64,000 nt of DNA from Actinomycetales bacterium (GCA_018970025.1 JAGWXF010000001.1:124001-188000); one strand, 5' to 3'; numbered from the stretch's first letter, positions 50,122 through 60,348 are shown. Notes: generated by a model not told the origin, from the sequence alone. Numbers and translations: made by a program.

Positions 50122-51344
50122 AGCCGGACCCCGAGCAGGGCATCGCACGCATCGGCGATCAGCGCCGGTGCCGTCGCATCGGAGCCGGTACCGGCGACCG
50201 CAGCCATCGCCCACTGGTCGACGGCATCGAGGGCCGATGGCGTGCGCAGGTCATCGCTGAGGACCTCGCGCATCCGCTGCAGGGTGGCGGACGCATCCGG
50301 CCCGGACGGCATCGCCGTCGCCCGCCGCCAGAGATCCACGCGCTGCTCGGCACCCTGCAGGCCCTGGGGAGTCCAGGCCCAGTCGCTGCGGTAGTGGTGC
50401 GCCAGCAGGGCCAGCCGGATCGCCATCGGGTCGTGGCCGTCCGCGCGCAGCTGCGAGACGAAGACCAGGTTGCCACGGCTCTTGGACATCTTGTGCCCCT
50501 GCCAGCCGACCATGCCCGCATGCACGTAATGCCGCGCGTACGGCCACTCGCCGGTGACGACCTGGGCCTCCGAGGCGCCCATCTCATGATGCGGGAAGGC
50601 CAGGTCGCTGCCCCCGCCCTGCACGTCGATGGTCATGCCCAGGTGGTCCAGTGCGATCGCCACGCACTCGATATGCCAGCCGGGCCGGCCATGCCCCAGC
50701 GGGGTGTTCCACGCGGGCTCATCGGGTCGGGCGTCCTGCCACACCAGGCAGTCCAGCGGGTCTCGCTTGCCCGGACGATCGGGGTCGCCCCCTCGCTCGG
50801 CGAAGATGCGGGTCATCTCGGCACGGTCGAGGTTCGCAACGCTGCCGAAGTGCGGGTCGGATGAAACGGAGAAGTACAGGTCGTCATCCACGGCGTAGAC
50901 GACGCCGAGCTCCTGCATGCGCTGCACGTACGACGCGACCGAGGGGATCGCCTCGACCGCCCCGATGTACTCCCGGGGCGGGATGACCCGCAGCGCCGTC
51001 ATGTCCTCGCGGAACAGCGCGGTCTCACGCTCGGCGATCGCCCGCCAGTCCTCCCCGCGCTGGACCGCCCGCTCCAGCAGCGGGTCGTCGATATCGGTGA
51101 CGTTCTGGACGTAGTGCACCTCATGACCGGCATCGAGCCAGGCACGCTGGAGCACGTCGAAGGCCACGTACGTCGCGGCATGGCCCATGTGGGTGGCGTC
51201 GTAGGGGGTGATCCCGCAGACGTACATCCGCGCCACCGGCCCCGGCGCGGTCGGTCGAACCTCGCCGGTGGCCGTGTCATGCAGGCGAAGGGGCAACCCC
51301 TGCCCGGGAAGGTTGGGCACCTGCGGCCGCGGCCAGGACTGCAC
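50118..51344 (-). CDS. mshC: L-cysteine:1D-myo-inositol 2-amino-2-deoxy-alpha-D-glucopyranoside ligase (mycothiol biosynthesis)
   Basis: CysRS-like [37 protein letters not shown]; 408 aa, actinobacterial context. Confidence 0.93.
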   Translation of the reverse strand: MQSWPRPQVPNLPGQGLPLRLHDTATGEVRPTAPGPVARMYVCGITPYDATHMGHAATYVAFDVLQRAWLDAGHEVHYVQNVTDIDDPLLERAVQRGEDWRAIAERETALFREDMTALRVIPPREYIGAVEAIPSVASYVQRMQELGVVYAVDDDLYFSVSSDPHFGSVANLDRAEMTRIFAERGGDPDRPGKRDPLDCLVWQDARPDEPAWNTPLGHGRPGWHIECVAIALDHLGMTIDVQGGGSDLAFPHHEMGASEAQVVTGEWPYARHYVHAGMVGWQGHKMSKSRGNLVFVSQLRADGHDPMAIRLALLAHHYRSDWAWTPQGLQGAEQRVDLWRRATAMPSGPDASATLQRMREVLSDDLRTPSALDAVDQWAMAAVAGTGSDATAPALIADACDALLGVRL

Positions 51345-51368
51345 CGGGCAACCATAGCGACCGGGCTC

Positions 51369-52178
51369 CTAGAACACCGGCCACGGGATCGAGGGCCAGC
51401 CATGCGACGGCGCCGGGAAGGTGCGCTCGCGCAGGATGCGCTCGACGCGGTCCAGCAGGGCCTCGACCTCGGGCGGCGCCAGCCAGGAGCAGACGCGATC
51501 GAACCCGTCACGCCGCTCCACCCCGGCCAGGGGCGCCAGCAGCTCGTCGGGCAGCGGCTGCTCGGCCCAGCCCCACAGGACCGTCCGCAGCTTGTCCTCG
51601 TCGCTGAACGTCACCCCGTGATCGATCCCCCAGACGCGGCCATCGACATCCTGCAGCAGGTGCCCGCCCTTGCGGTCGGCGTTGTTCATCACCGCATCGA
51701 GCAGGGCCACCTGCTGCAGGGCCAGGGTGTCGCGGTGCAGGAGCGCCACCGGATTGCCCGAGGCGTCCTCGCCCTGGAAGACCTCGATCCATCCCGCCGG
51801 CACGACGTCGATCGGGGCAATGGCCACCAGCCCCGGCTCGTCCACCTCGTCGATCCATGCCTGGCACATCCCCGGCCCGGCCGGGCCGTCATCCCGCCAG
51901 GCCGTCGGCGGCACGATGGGCCAGCCGAGCGTCACCGCGAGATCATGCGCCGCGACCTCGCGGTGGCATAGCGTGCCGTCCGGGAAGTCCCAGAGCGGTC
52001 GCTCCCCGCGGACGGGCTTGTAGACGCACCGGACCTCCACGCCCGGGGCGACCGGGACCACGCAGCGCAGGGTCGCGTTGGATGCGCGCGCCAGCCGGCC
52101 CTCGATCTCCAGCTCCCCGCCTGCCAGCGCCGCGAGCAGCTCGCCTGCCCCGATCCACTCGCGAGTGGACTGGATCAT
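51369..52178 (-). CDS. SCO1664 family protein (PI3/4-kinase-like fold)
   Basis: CVYKPVRGERPLWDFPDGTLCHREVAAHDLA, LDAVMNNADRKGGHLL, WGIDHGVTF. Confidence 0.88.
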   Translation of the reverse strand: MIQSTREWIGAGELLAALAGGELEIEGRLARASNATLRCVVPVAPGVEVRCVYKPVRGERPLWDFPDGTLCHREVAAHDLAVTLGWPIVPPTAWRDDGPAGPGMCQAWIDEVDEPGLVAIAPIDVVPAGWIEVFQGEDASGNPVALLHRDTLALQQVALLDAVMNNADRKGGHLLQDVDGRVWGIDHGVTFSDEDKLRTVLWGWAEQPLPDELLAPLAGVERRDGFDRVCSWLAPPEVEALLDRVERILRERTFPAPSHGWPSIPWPVF

Positions 52179-52753
52179 CCGCGGCGCCGATAGCCATTCG
52201 CGCGAGAGCACACATGCCCGGCCGCGTCCAGGGGCTGGGAGCAGAACGGGCAGGCGGGCCGGCCCGCTGAGACCACTGCCCGCGCACGTTCGGCAAAGGC
52301 GCGGGCGTACGCCGCCTCGAGCCACACGCGCAGGGTGTCCGGGCCATCAGGTCCGTCATCGCCGATCTCCGCGACGGCCTGATCCTCCTCGGTGATGGCA
52401 TGGGCCTCGACCACCAGCCTGGCCGCGGAGTCATCCCAGCCCAGTGCCATGGCACCGATGCGGAACTCCTCGGTGATCGGGACGTCCAGCGGGTCGGTAT
52501 CGGCGAGCATCGGCGGCGCCTGCTCGGGGATCGCCGGCTCCTGGGAGCCGCTGGCCGACTGCAGCTCGCGCACCTCGTTGAGCAGCTGGTCGATCCGCTC
52601 GGCCAGCACGACGACCTGCTGCTTCTCGGCGACCACGCTGGTCAGCGAGCTGCCCTGGCGTGCCTGCAGGAAGAAGGTCCGCTCCCCCGGCATCCCGACC
52701 GTGCCGACGACGAACCGATCGGGGGAACGGAACTCGAAGACCTGCCTGGGCAC
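52175..52753 (-). CDS. DUF3090 family protein
   Basis: VFEFRSPDRFVVGTVGMPGERTFFLQARQG; C-terminal CPFCSQPLDAAGHVC zinc ribbon. Confidence 0.92.
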   Translation of the reverse strand: MPRQVFEFRSPDRFVVGTVGMPGERTFFLQARQGSSLTSVVAEKQQVVVLAERIDQLLNEVRELQSASGSQEPAIPEQAPPMLADTDPLDVPITEEFRIGAMALGWDDSAARLVVEAHAITEEDQAVAEIGDDGPDGPDTLRVWLEAAYARAFAERARAVVSAGRPACPFCSQPLDAAGHVCSRANGYRRRG

Positions 52754-52762
52754 TCCTCGAGC

Positions 52763-53479
52763 CTACCTGCCGCTGCCCGCGCCAGCGCCTCCGCCGATGA
52801 CCGCATCGCTCGTACTCGGGCGCCGGGAGCGCCGGCCCTTCGCCGGCGGCGGCACCAAGCCGGCCAGGTCACTGCCGAGGTCGTTCATCCGCACGACGAA
52901 CGGCCGCAGCGGGGTGTAGCTGATCACGCTGACCGAGCATGGATCGACCTGCAGCCGCTGGAATTGGTCGAGGTGCATGCCGAGCGCATCGGCGAGGATC
53001 GCCTTGATCACGTCACCGTGACTGACGACGGCATACAGCGCATCGTCGCCAATCGCGGCATTCCAGTGACGGATCGCGGAGACCGACCGATGCTGCATGG
53101 CGATCATCGACTCGCCTTCCTGGCCGGGGAAGGTCGCCGAGCTCGGATGCCCCTGCACCACCTTCCACAGCGGCTCCTTGGCGAGCTCCTTCAGCGGTCG
53201 TCCGGTCCAGTCGCCATAGCGGCACTCGGCGAAGCGCTCATCCACATGCCGGGCAAGATCAGCTCGCTGCGCGGCGGCAATGAAGTCGGCGGTCTGCTGC
53301 GTGCGCTCCAGCGGCGATGCGATGAGGGCGGCCAGCGGGATGGGGGCCAGCCGCTGGGCCACATTCGCTGCCTGCTCCACACCCCGGTCGTCGAGGACGA
53401 CCCCAGGGGTCCACCCCGCCAGGACGCCGTCGGCATTGGCCTTGGTCCGGCCATGCCGGACGAGCAGCACGGTTGGCAT
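52763..53479 (-). CDS. Histidine phosphatase family, MSMEG_4193-type putative phosphomutase
   Basis: LLVRHGRTKANADGVLAGWTPGVVLDDRG, VVSHGDVIKAILADALGMHLDQFQR. Confidence 0.92.
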   Translation of the reverse strand: MPTVLLVRHGRTKANADGVLAGWTPGVVLDDRGVEQAANVAQRLAPIPLAALIASPLERTQQTADFIAAAQRADLARHVDERFAECRYGDWTGRPLKELAKEPLWKVVQGHPSSATFPGQEGESMIAMQHRSVSAIRHWNAAIGDDALYAVVSHGDVIKAILADALGMHLDQFQRLQVDPCSVSVISYTPLRPFVVRMNDLGSDLAGLVPPPAKGRRSRRPSTSDAVIGGGAGAGSGR

Positions 53480-53562
53480 CCGGCCAGCCTACGGCGCATC
53501 GGGCACCAGGCCGACCGGCGCCGCCCCTGCAGTCGGCAGTCCCGGTGGCCCACAATGGGCCC

Positions 53563-54585
53563 ATGATCGGCGGCATCGGCCTGTACGACCCGACCGGCTG
53601 CATCGATGTCGGCACCGCTGCCGAGTGGGACGCCCTGCCGCCCCAGCAGCGTCTCGATCGACTCAGCGAGCTGCTGCGGCGTGCGAGCGCAGATGCCGAT
53701 GCCTTCACCTGGGTCGGCCTGTACGAGCCGACCCACGAGGAGTTCGCCGTCGTCCAGGGTGCCTTCGACCTGCCGTCCCTGTTCGTCGAGGACGCCCTGA
53801 ACTCGTCCCATCGGCCGGAGATCGAGCTGGACGACGACGGGCACGGCCTTGCCGTGCTGAAGGTGCTCGACTACGTGGAGGCCAGCTCGGACGTCCTGAC
53901 CGGGCAGGTGGGGATCTTCCTGGGCCCGCACTATGTCGTCACCGTGCGGTTCGGCGACACCCGCGACCTCAGCGCCCTTCGCCGCCGACTGGCCGAGGAT
54001 GGCCCGCTGCGCGCCCTCGGCCCGATCGGCGTGCTCTACCTGCTCCTCGACGATGTCGTCGACGGCTACCTCCATGTCGCGCAGGAGGTCGGCACGGACG
54101 TCGAGCAGCTCGAGGCGGCGGTGTTCCAGCAGGACGCCCAGCAGACCAGCGCCGATCGGATCTACCGGCTCAAGCGGGAGGCCCTGGAGGTCAGGCGCGC
54201 GGTCAACCCGCTCCTGGCCGATGCCCAGGCGTTCGTCGTCGACACGTGCCGCTGGGTGCCTGGCGCCCTGCATCCGAACTTCCGCGATGTCGGCGAGCAC
54301 CTGCTGCGAGCCAATGACATCACTGAGTCGGTCGACTCCCTGCTGATGACGATGCTCATGGCCTCGATGGCCCTGCAGGACCTGCAGCAGAACCGCGACA
54401 TGCGCAAGATCAGCGCCTGGGTCGCGCTCGCGGCAGTGCCGACCATGGTGGCCGGCATCTACGGCATGAACTTCGACAACATGCCCGAGCTGCGGCAGGA
54501 CTGGGGCTATCCCGTCGTGCTCGCCGGCCTGGTGATCGCCTGCGGGCTGCTCTACCGCGGCTTCAAGCGCAGCGGCTGGCTCTAG
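53563..54585 (+). CDS. Magnesium/cobalt transporter CorA family protein
   Basis: C-terminal YGMNF metal-transport signature (AGIYGMNFDNMPEL) and two TM segments. Confidence 0.92.
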   Translation: MIGGIGLYDPTGCIDVGTAAEWDALPPQQRLDRLSELLRRASADADAFTWVGLYEPTHEEFAVVQGAFDLPSLFVEDALNSSHRPEIELDDDGHGLAVLKVLDYVEASSDVLTGQVGIFLGPHYVVTVRFGDTRDLSALRRRLAEDGPLRALGPIGVLYLLLDDVVDGYLHVAQEVGTDVEQLEAAVFQQDAQQTSADRIYRLKREALEVRRAVNPLLADAQAFVVDTCRWVPGALHPNFRDVGEHLLRANDITESVDSLLMTMLMASMALQDLQQNRDMRKISAWVALAAVPTMVAGIYGMNFDNMPELRQDWGYPVVLAGLVIACGLLYRGFKRSGWL

Positions 54586-54610
54586 CCGGCCACTCCGCTG
54601 AGCGGGACGA

Positions 54611-55441
54611 CTACGCCGACAGCACCCCCAGCAGGAGCAGCACGATCACCGCGACGCCGAGGCAGATCCGGTAGACGACGAACGGCAGGTAGGTGCGGGT
54701 CGACACCCAGCGCAGCAGCCAGGCGATCACCGCGAGGCCGACCGCGAAGGCGATGATCGTGGCCACCAGGCTAGGCCCCCAGGCGACGCTGGAGTCGCCG
54801 CCGATCTTGGTCGCCTCGTAGAAGCCGGATGCCAGCACTGCCGGGATCGCCAGGAGGAATGAGTACCGGGCCGCTGCCTCGCGCGTGTAGCCCAGTGCCA
54901 GGCCGGTGGAGATGGTCGCCCCGGAGCGCGAGACTCCGGGGATCAGCGCGAGCGCCTGGCCGAGGCCGAACACGATGCCGTCCTTGGCATTGAGCTCAGC
55001 AAGAGTCAGTCGATGCCGGCCGAGCGCATCAGCCAGCCCCAGGACGATGCCGAAGCCGATCAGGGTGCCGGCGACCAGCCACAGGTTGCGGGCCGCGGTC
55101 TCGATCTGGTGCGAGAACGCCACGCCGAGGACCGCGATGGGGATGGTGCCCACGATCACGTACCAGCCCATCCGCGCATCGATGCTCGCGCGCAGCGCCG
55201 GCCTGCCCAGGGACCGTGCCCATGTCGAGATGATGCGGGCGATATCCCGCCGGAAGTACACGATGACCGCGGCCTCGGTGCCGATCTGCGTCACGGCGGT
55301 GAAGGCAGCGCCCGGATCCTGCCAGCCGAACAGCTGCGAGACGATCAGGATGTGCGCCGACGACGAGATCGGCAGGAACTCGGTCAGCCCCTGGACCAGG
55401 CCAAGGACGACTGCCTCGAACCAGCCGATCGCCTCGCTCAC
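54611..55441 (-). CDS. uppP: Undecaprenyl-diphosphatase
   Basis: [53 protein letters not shown]. Confidence 0.96.
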   Translation of the reverse strand: MSEAIGWFEAVVLGLVQGLTEFLPISSSAHILIVSQLFGWQDPGAAFTAVTQIGTEAAVIVYFRRDIARIISTWARSLGRPALRASIDARMGWYVIVGTIPIAVLGVAFSHQIETAARNLWLVAGTLIGFGIVLGLADALGRHRLTLAELNAKDGIVFGLGQALALIPGVSRSGATISTGLALGYTREAAARYSFLLAIPAVLASGFYEATKIGGDSSVAWGPSLVATIIAFAVGLAVIAWLLRWVSTRTYLPFVVYRICLGVAVIVLLLLGVLSA

Positions 55442-56487
55442 GAGCCCAGCCCGGACTCGTCGAGTGCCTCGGCCATCGTCCGCACGGTGGCGATCCGATC
55501 ATCGAGGGTTCCCGCGTACGTGGCGATGGTCAGCGTCGTCACCCCGGAGTCGGCATAGGCCGCGAGCCGATCGCGGATCCGTTCCCGCGGGCCGATCAGC
55601 GCCGTTCGGTCGATGAACTCCATCGGTACCGCGCCTGCAGCGCCCGCATAATCCTTGGCCAGGTACGCATCCTGGATCGCCTGCGCGGCCTCCTCGTACC
55701 CCATCCGGCTCGCGAGCTGGTTGTAGAAGTTGCGGTCGCGGCTGCCCATGCCGCCGATATACAGCGCGCAGTACGGACGCACCTGGTCGGCGCATGCGCC
55801 AAGATCATCCCCGATCACGACCGGCACGGTCGGGACCACGTCGAAGCCGTCCATCGTCAGGCCCGCGGCCGATCGACCGGCCGAGATGCTGGCCAGCAGC
55901 TCCCCGGCGAACTCCGGCGCGTAGAAGATGGCAAGCCAGCCGTCGGCGATCTCGCCGGTCAGCTCCAGGTTCTTCGGCCCGATCGCAGCGATATAGATAG
56001 GGATGTGCTCGCGCGCCGGGTGCACGGTCAGGGTCAGCGCCTTGCCGGGCCCGTCGGGCAGGGGCAGGGTGAAGAACTCCCCCTCGAAGGCGACCCGCTC
56101 CCGGGCCAGGGCCTTGCGCACGATCGCGACATACTCGCGGGTGCGCTGCAGCGGCTTGTCGAACCGGACCCCATGCCAGCCCTCCGAGACCTGCGGGCCG
56201 GAGACACCAAGGCCCAGTCGGAACCGGCCGCCGGAGAGGGTGTCCAGGGTGGCAGCGGTCATCGCGGTATTCGCCGGGGTGCGCCCGGGAATCTGGAAGA
56301 CAGCCGAGCCGACGTCGATGCGATCGGTCTGCGCTGCGATCCAGGTCAGCACCGTCGCGGCATCCGAGCCGTAGGCCTCCGCCGCCCAGACCACCGAGTA
56401 GCCGAGCTGGTCGGCCTCCTGCGCGAGCACGAGGTTCTCCGCGTCATTGCCGGCACCCCAGTACCCCAGGTTCAGACCGAGTTTCAT
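55438..56487 (-). CDS. LLM class F420-dependent oxidoreductase
   Basis: [72 protein letters not shown]. Confidence 0.92.
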   Translation of the reverse strand: MKLGLNLGYWGAGNDAENLVLAQEADQLGYSVVWAAEAYGSDAATVLTWIAAQTDRIDVGSAVFQIPGRTPANTAMTAATLDTLSGGRFRLGLGVSGPQVSEGWHGVRFDKPLQRTREYVAIVRKALARERVAFEGEFFTLPLPDGPGKALTLTVHPAREHIPIYIAAIGPKNLELTGEIADGWLAIFYAPEFAGELLASISAGRSAAGLTMDGFDVVPTVPVVIGDDLGACADQVRPYCALYIGGMGSRDRNFYNQLASRMGYEEAAQAIQDAYLAKDYAGAAGAVPMEFIDRTALIGPRERIRDRLAAYADSGVTTLTIATYAGTLDDRIATVRTMAEALDESGLGS

Positions 56488-56581
56488 CGACGTCCTCTCG
56501 CGTAGCCAGCAGGCGTATTCGCGAGCCTAGCCCCAGCGCGTGCGACACGCGGTCGACACGTGCGGCCGGTAGCGTTCGAGC

Positions 56582-57565
56582 ATGCAGCAGCGGCCGCTCG
56601 GCAGATCCGGCATCTGGATCGGCCGGCTGGGCCTGGGGACGATGACCTGGGCGAACGGCACCGACGAGTACGAGGCACGCGACCAGCTGGCGGCATTTCT
56701 TGACGCCGGCGGCACCCTGCTCGACACCGCCGATGTCTACGCCGAGGGCTCCTCGGAGTCGATGCTCGGCGAGCTGCTGGCCGAGTTCGGTATCCGCGAG
56801 CAGGTGGTCATCGCCACGAAGGCCGCCAGCCGGCCCGGGCCGGATCGCCGATTCGACGCCTCGCGCGGGCACCTGCTGCGCACCCTGGAGGCCAGCCTCA
56901 CCCGGCTGCGCACCGATTACGTCGACCTGTGGCAGCTGCATGCCTGGGATCCGATGACCCCGATGGAGGAGACCCTCGCGGCAGTCGACGACGCGGTGCG
57001 CTCGGGCAAGGCCCGCTATGCCGGCATCTCGAACTACGCCGCCTGGCAGGCCTCGCGGGCCGCGACCTGGCAGCGCGCGGTGCCGGGGCGTGCCCCCCTG
57101 GTCACCGCCCAGATGGAGTACTCGCTGCTCGAGCGCGGCATCGAGCGCGAGCTGATTCCCGCGGCCCAGTCCCTCGGGCTGGGCATCCTGGCCTGGTCCC
57201 CGCTCGGGCGCGGGGTGCTGACCGGCAAGTACCGCCATGGCGTTCCGAGCGACTCGCGGGGCGGTGCGGACGAGACCTCCGGCTGGGTGCAGGTCTACCT
57301 CAACGAGCGGGGCCGGCGCATCGTCGATGCCCTCGCGACCGCCGCCGATGGCCTGGATGCCTCGCCGGCGGAGGTCGCCCTGGCGTGGGTCCGCGATCGA
57401 CCAGGGGTCGTGGCGCCCATCGTGGGGGCACGCACCACCAATCAGCTGCTCGCCGCACTGGCCAGCGACGGGATCGACCTGCCTGACGAGATCACCAGGG
57501 CGCTCGACGAGGTCTCCGCACCGGCGATGGGCTATCCCGAGGCCGGCTGGGCGCAGCAGCGCTGA
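56582..57565 (+). CDS. Aldo/keto reductase
   Basis: LGLGTMTWANGTDEYEARDQLAAFLDAGGTLLDTADVYAEGSSE, DLWQLHAWDP, GLGILAWSPLGRGVLTGKY. Confidence 0.93.
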   Translation: MQQRPLGRSGIWIGRLGLGTMTWANGTDEYEARDQLAAFLDAGGTLLDTADVYAEGSSESMLGELLAEFGIREQVVIATKAASRPGPDRRFDASRGHLLRTLEASLTRLRTDYVDLWQLHAWDPMTPMEETLAAVDDAVRSGKARYAGISNYAAWQASRAATWQRAVPGRAPLVTAQMEYSLLERGIERELIPAAQSLGLGILAWSPLGRGVLTGKYRHGVPSDSRGGADETSGWVQVYLNERGRRIVDALATAADGLDASPAEVALAWVRDRPGVVAPIVGARTTNQLLAALASDGIDLPDEITRALDEVSAPAMGYPEAGWAQQR

Positions 57566-57592
57566 CGGACGGGTGCAGCAGCACCGGCGGCG

Positions 57593-57607
57593 AGGAGCAC
57601 GGCTCCT
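57593..57607. terminator. Candidate terminator hairpin between convergent genes
   Basis: AGGAGC-acg-GCTCCT between the aldo/keto reductase and DUF5703-like gene ends. Confidence 0.35.
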
Positions 57608-57815
57608 AGGCAGGTGCGAGGTCGGTCCGGCTGACGCGGTACACCCGGCGCCGCAGGAGCACCTTGCGGCGGCCATCTGGATACAGGTGCGTGCGGGCAA
57701 GCTCCCAGTGGCCGGTCTCGGCCGCCCCCGTGAGCAGCTGGCGCGCGACCTCTCGGGTCGTCCCGCGTGGCAGGGAGATCTCCCGGTACTCCCAGGTTCG
57801 GGCGACGGCCTGCAT
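57606..57815 (-). CDS. DUF5703 family protein (about 69 aa)
   Basis: WEYREISLPRGTTREVARQLLTGAAETGHWELARTHLYPDGRRKVLLRRRVYR. Confidence 0.75.
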   Translation of the reverse strand: MQAVARTWEYREISLPRGTTREVARQLLTGAAETGHWELARTHLYPDGRRKVLLRRRVYRVSRTDLAPA

Positions 57816-57891
57816 GCTCACGGATCCGAACCTACCCGCGCGAGGGCGGGCAAGGCGTGCGTTCACCGAGTCGGTCAGAATCCGAACCGCG

Positions 57892-59223
57892 TCAGCAGGC
57901 GCGCAGGAACTGATCCAGGACCCGCACGCCGAACTGCAGGCCGTCGATCGGCACCCGCTCGTCGACGCCATGGAACAGCCGCCAGTAGTCCAGGTCAGCG
58001 GGCATCCGCAGCGGCGAGAACCCGTAGCAGGAGATGCCCAGGCGATTGAAGGCCTTGGCGTCGGTTCCGCCGGAGATCATGTACGGCACGGGCTTGGCGG
58101 CCGCGTCCTCCGCTCGCAGCACAGAGGCCATCAGGTCGACCATGGCGGTGTCGAAGGGCGACTCGTACGGCGTGTCCTCGGCGACGACGGAGATCTCGAT
58201 GCCATCCCCGACCAGGGCACGGATCGTCTCATCGAACTCGTCCTCATAGCCGGGCAGGACGCGACCGTCGATCGACGCGTACGCCTCGCTGGGGATGACG
58301 TTGTGCTTGTAGCCGGCCTCGAGCATCGTCGGATTGGCAGTGTTCTGCAGGGTCGCGCCGACCATCGCCCCGAAGGTGCCGAGCTTGGCGACCAGCGGCT
58401 CGATATCCCCATCCGACAGGTCCACCCCGTATGCCTCGGCGAGGTCGGCCAGGAAGCGGTCGACCGTCTTGGTCCGGTGGATGGGCCACTGGTGACGGCC
58501 GACCCGGATGACCGCCTCGCATAGCGCCGTCACCGCGTTGTCCTGGTGGAGCATGGAGCCATGACCGGCGCGGGCCGAGGCACGCAGTCGCAGCCAGCGC
58601 AGCGCCTTCTCCGCCGTCTGGATCGGGTAGATGCGCAGGTCGTCGCGGATGGTGATGGAGAACCCGCCGACCTCACCGACCGCCTCGGTCACCCCGGCGA
58701 AGATGTCCCGCCGGTGATCGACGAGCCAGTGACCGCCCTGGAAGCTGCCGGCCTCCTCGTCGGGCAGGAAGAGCACCACGACATCGCGTCGCGGACGGAT
58801 CCCGGTACGGCCCCAGGCCCGTACGACGGCCAGGATCATCGCGTCCATGTCCTTCATGTCGACCGCGCCCCGGCCCCAGATGAACCCGTCATCGACCTCG
58901 GCCGCGAAGGGCGGGTGCGTCCAGTCCTCGGCGATTGCCGGCACGACGTCGATGTGTCCGTGGAGCAGCAGCGCGGGCGCGGTCGGGTCCGTCCCCGGGA
59001 TGCGGGCGACCACGGCCCTGCGGGTATCGCCCGTGGTCCGGATGATCTCCGGGGACCAGCCGGCCTCCTGGAGCATCGCCGCGCAGTACTCCGCGACCCC
59101 CGCCTCCCCCACCGTCTGCGGGCTGTCACCCCAGTTCGAGCTGTCGATCCTGATCAGCCCCCGCGTCAGCTCGACGACGTCGTCCTCGGCCCCGGGGAGC
59201 ACCTGCCACTGGCTGGTTGTCAT
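57892..59223 (-). CDS. M20/M25/M40 family metallopeptidase
   Basis: LLLHGHIDVVPAIAEDWTHPPFAAEVDDGFIWGRGAVDMKDMDAMILA, LFLPDEEAGS, ISGGTDAKAF. Confidence 0.94.
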   Translation of the reverse strand: MTTSQWQVLPGAEDDVVELTRGLIRIDSSNWGDSPQTVGEAGVAEYCAAMLQEAGWSPEIIRTTGDTRRAVVARIPGTDPTAPALLLHGHIDVVPAIAEDWTHPPFAAEVDDGFIWGRGAVDMKDMDAMILAVVRAWGRTGIRPRRDVVVLFLPDEEAGSFQGGHWLVDHRRDIFAGVTEAVGEVGGFSITIRDDLRIYPIQTAEKALRWLRLRASARAGHGSMLHQDNAVTALCEAVIRVGRHQWPIHRTKTVDRFLADLAEAYGVDLSDGDIEPLVAKLGTFGAMVGATLQNTANPTMLEAGYKHNVIPSEAYASIDGRVLPGYEDEFDETIRALVGDGIEISVVAEDTPYESPFDTAMVDLMASVLRAEDAAAKPVPYMISGGTDAKAFNRLGISCYGFSPLRMPADLDYWRLFHGVDERVPIDGLQFGVRVLDQFLRAC

Positions 59224-59300
59224 GGGAGCATCCTGCCCCTCGGGCGGGCAGACCGCCGACCACGGGGACGGGTATAGTTCGCGAGTCGCGCACGCGACAC

Positions 59301-59384
59301 GTCCGGGTGGCGGAATAGGCAGACGCGCTAGCTTGAGGTGCTAGTGCCCGCAAGGGCATGGGGGTTCAAGTCCCCCCTCGGACA
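59301..59384 (+). tRNA. tRNA-Leu(GAG)
   Basis: Acceptor GTCCGGG/CTCGGAC, anticodon arm CTAGC-TTGAGGT-GCTAG (anticodon GAG), long variable arm TGCCCGCAAGGGCA, T arm GGGGG-TTCAAGT-CCCCC; no encoded CCA. Confidence 0.95.
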
Positions 59385-59405
59385 CGCAGGTTGAGATCCG
59401 CAAGA

Positions 59406-59440
59406 TGAAGGCCCCCACGACGATGGGGGGCCTTCACTTT
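59406..59440 (+). terminator. Rho-independent-like terminator after tRNA-Leu
   Basis: GAAGGCCCCC-acgacgat-GGGGGGCCTTC followed by acttt. Confidence 0.7.
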
Positions 59441-59521
59441 GTTCCGGGACCCGACGCGAGGCTGCCATCCATCGGCTCTTGGTGACGGACGAAGGTTCTC
59501 CGCAGCCACTACCGTTGCGCG

Positions 59522-60037
59522 GTGAGCGACGCCAGACTTCGGCTTGAGAGGCTCGGAAGTGAGCATGTGCCGATGCTGTTCGATGCGCTCAACGACGAGA
59601 GGGTCGGCCGGTACATCGGTGGACCGGATGTCACCACCGTGGAGGCGCTGTACGCCCGCATTGAGCACCTGCGCCAAGGGCCATCTCCGCAGGCCCGGCA
59701 GTCCTGGCTCAATTTCGCTGTTCTCCTCGACTCCACCGTGGTTGGCCGGGTCGAGGCAACCGTGCATAGCGGCATCGCGGAGATTGCGTACCTCATCGGC
59801 CCTCGCTACTGGGGTCAAGGGTTCGGCCGTGAGGCTGCAGGACTCCTCCTTGAGCAGGTCTCGCTCGAAGGCGTCTCGGACGTCTGGGCCACAACGGAAC
59901 CTGACAACGTCGCCTCAGTCAACGTGCTGGTGCAACTCGGCTTCCGGGAGTCTGAAGCGTTCGCGGCGCCGCCTCTGCTTTCCTACGACGACGGCGACCG
60001 CATCTTCCACCGCAGCGACGAGCCCCCTGCGCGGTAG
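59522..60037 (+). CDS. GNAT family N-acetyltransferase (RimJ/RimL-like)
   Basis: RLRLERLGSEHVPMLFDALNDERVGRYIGG, EIAYLIGPRYWGQGFGREAAGLLLE, NVLVQLGFRE; GTG start. Confidence 0.88.
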   Translation: MSDARLRLERLGSEHVPMLFDALNDERVGRYIGGPDVTTVEALYARIEHLRQGPSPQARQSWLNFAVLLDSTVVGRVEATVHSGIAEIAYLIGPRYWGQGFGREAAGLLLEQVSLEGVSDVWATTEPDNVASVNVLVQLGFRESEAFAAPPLLSYDDGDRIFHRSDEPPAR

Positions 60038-60109
60038 CCCTCCGATGCGGAGGTGGTTCCGTGGCCAGACCAGTCGCAGGGAGCCATCCCCATCCGTGGG
60101 ACTCAGATT

Positions 60110-60121
60110 CCCCTCGGACAC
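60110..60121. repeat. Direct copy of tRNA-Leu 3' end (CCCCTCGGACAC)
   Basis: Identical to 59374-59385 spanning the 3' end of tRNA-Leu. Confidence 0.6.
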
Positions 60122-60348
60122 CTTTCGTGGAGCACGTTCGCCGGCGTGATAGGGCGGAAATCGTCACTGATCGTGTACGTAGGCCCCGGCATATCACCCT
60201 GATGCGATTCCGCCCCCCGCGTTGAGTCTCCCGCGGTGATGGATCAGTGGGAGCCGACGTGGCGACGAGCGCTCGACGGCGAGACTCAGATAGGCACGTA
60301 TGCGTCATTCGGCCGCAGTGAGACTCATCGCCGGGTATTGACAGCACA

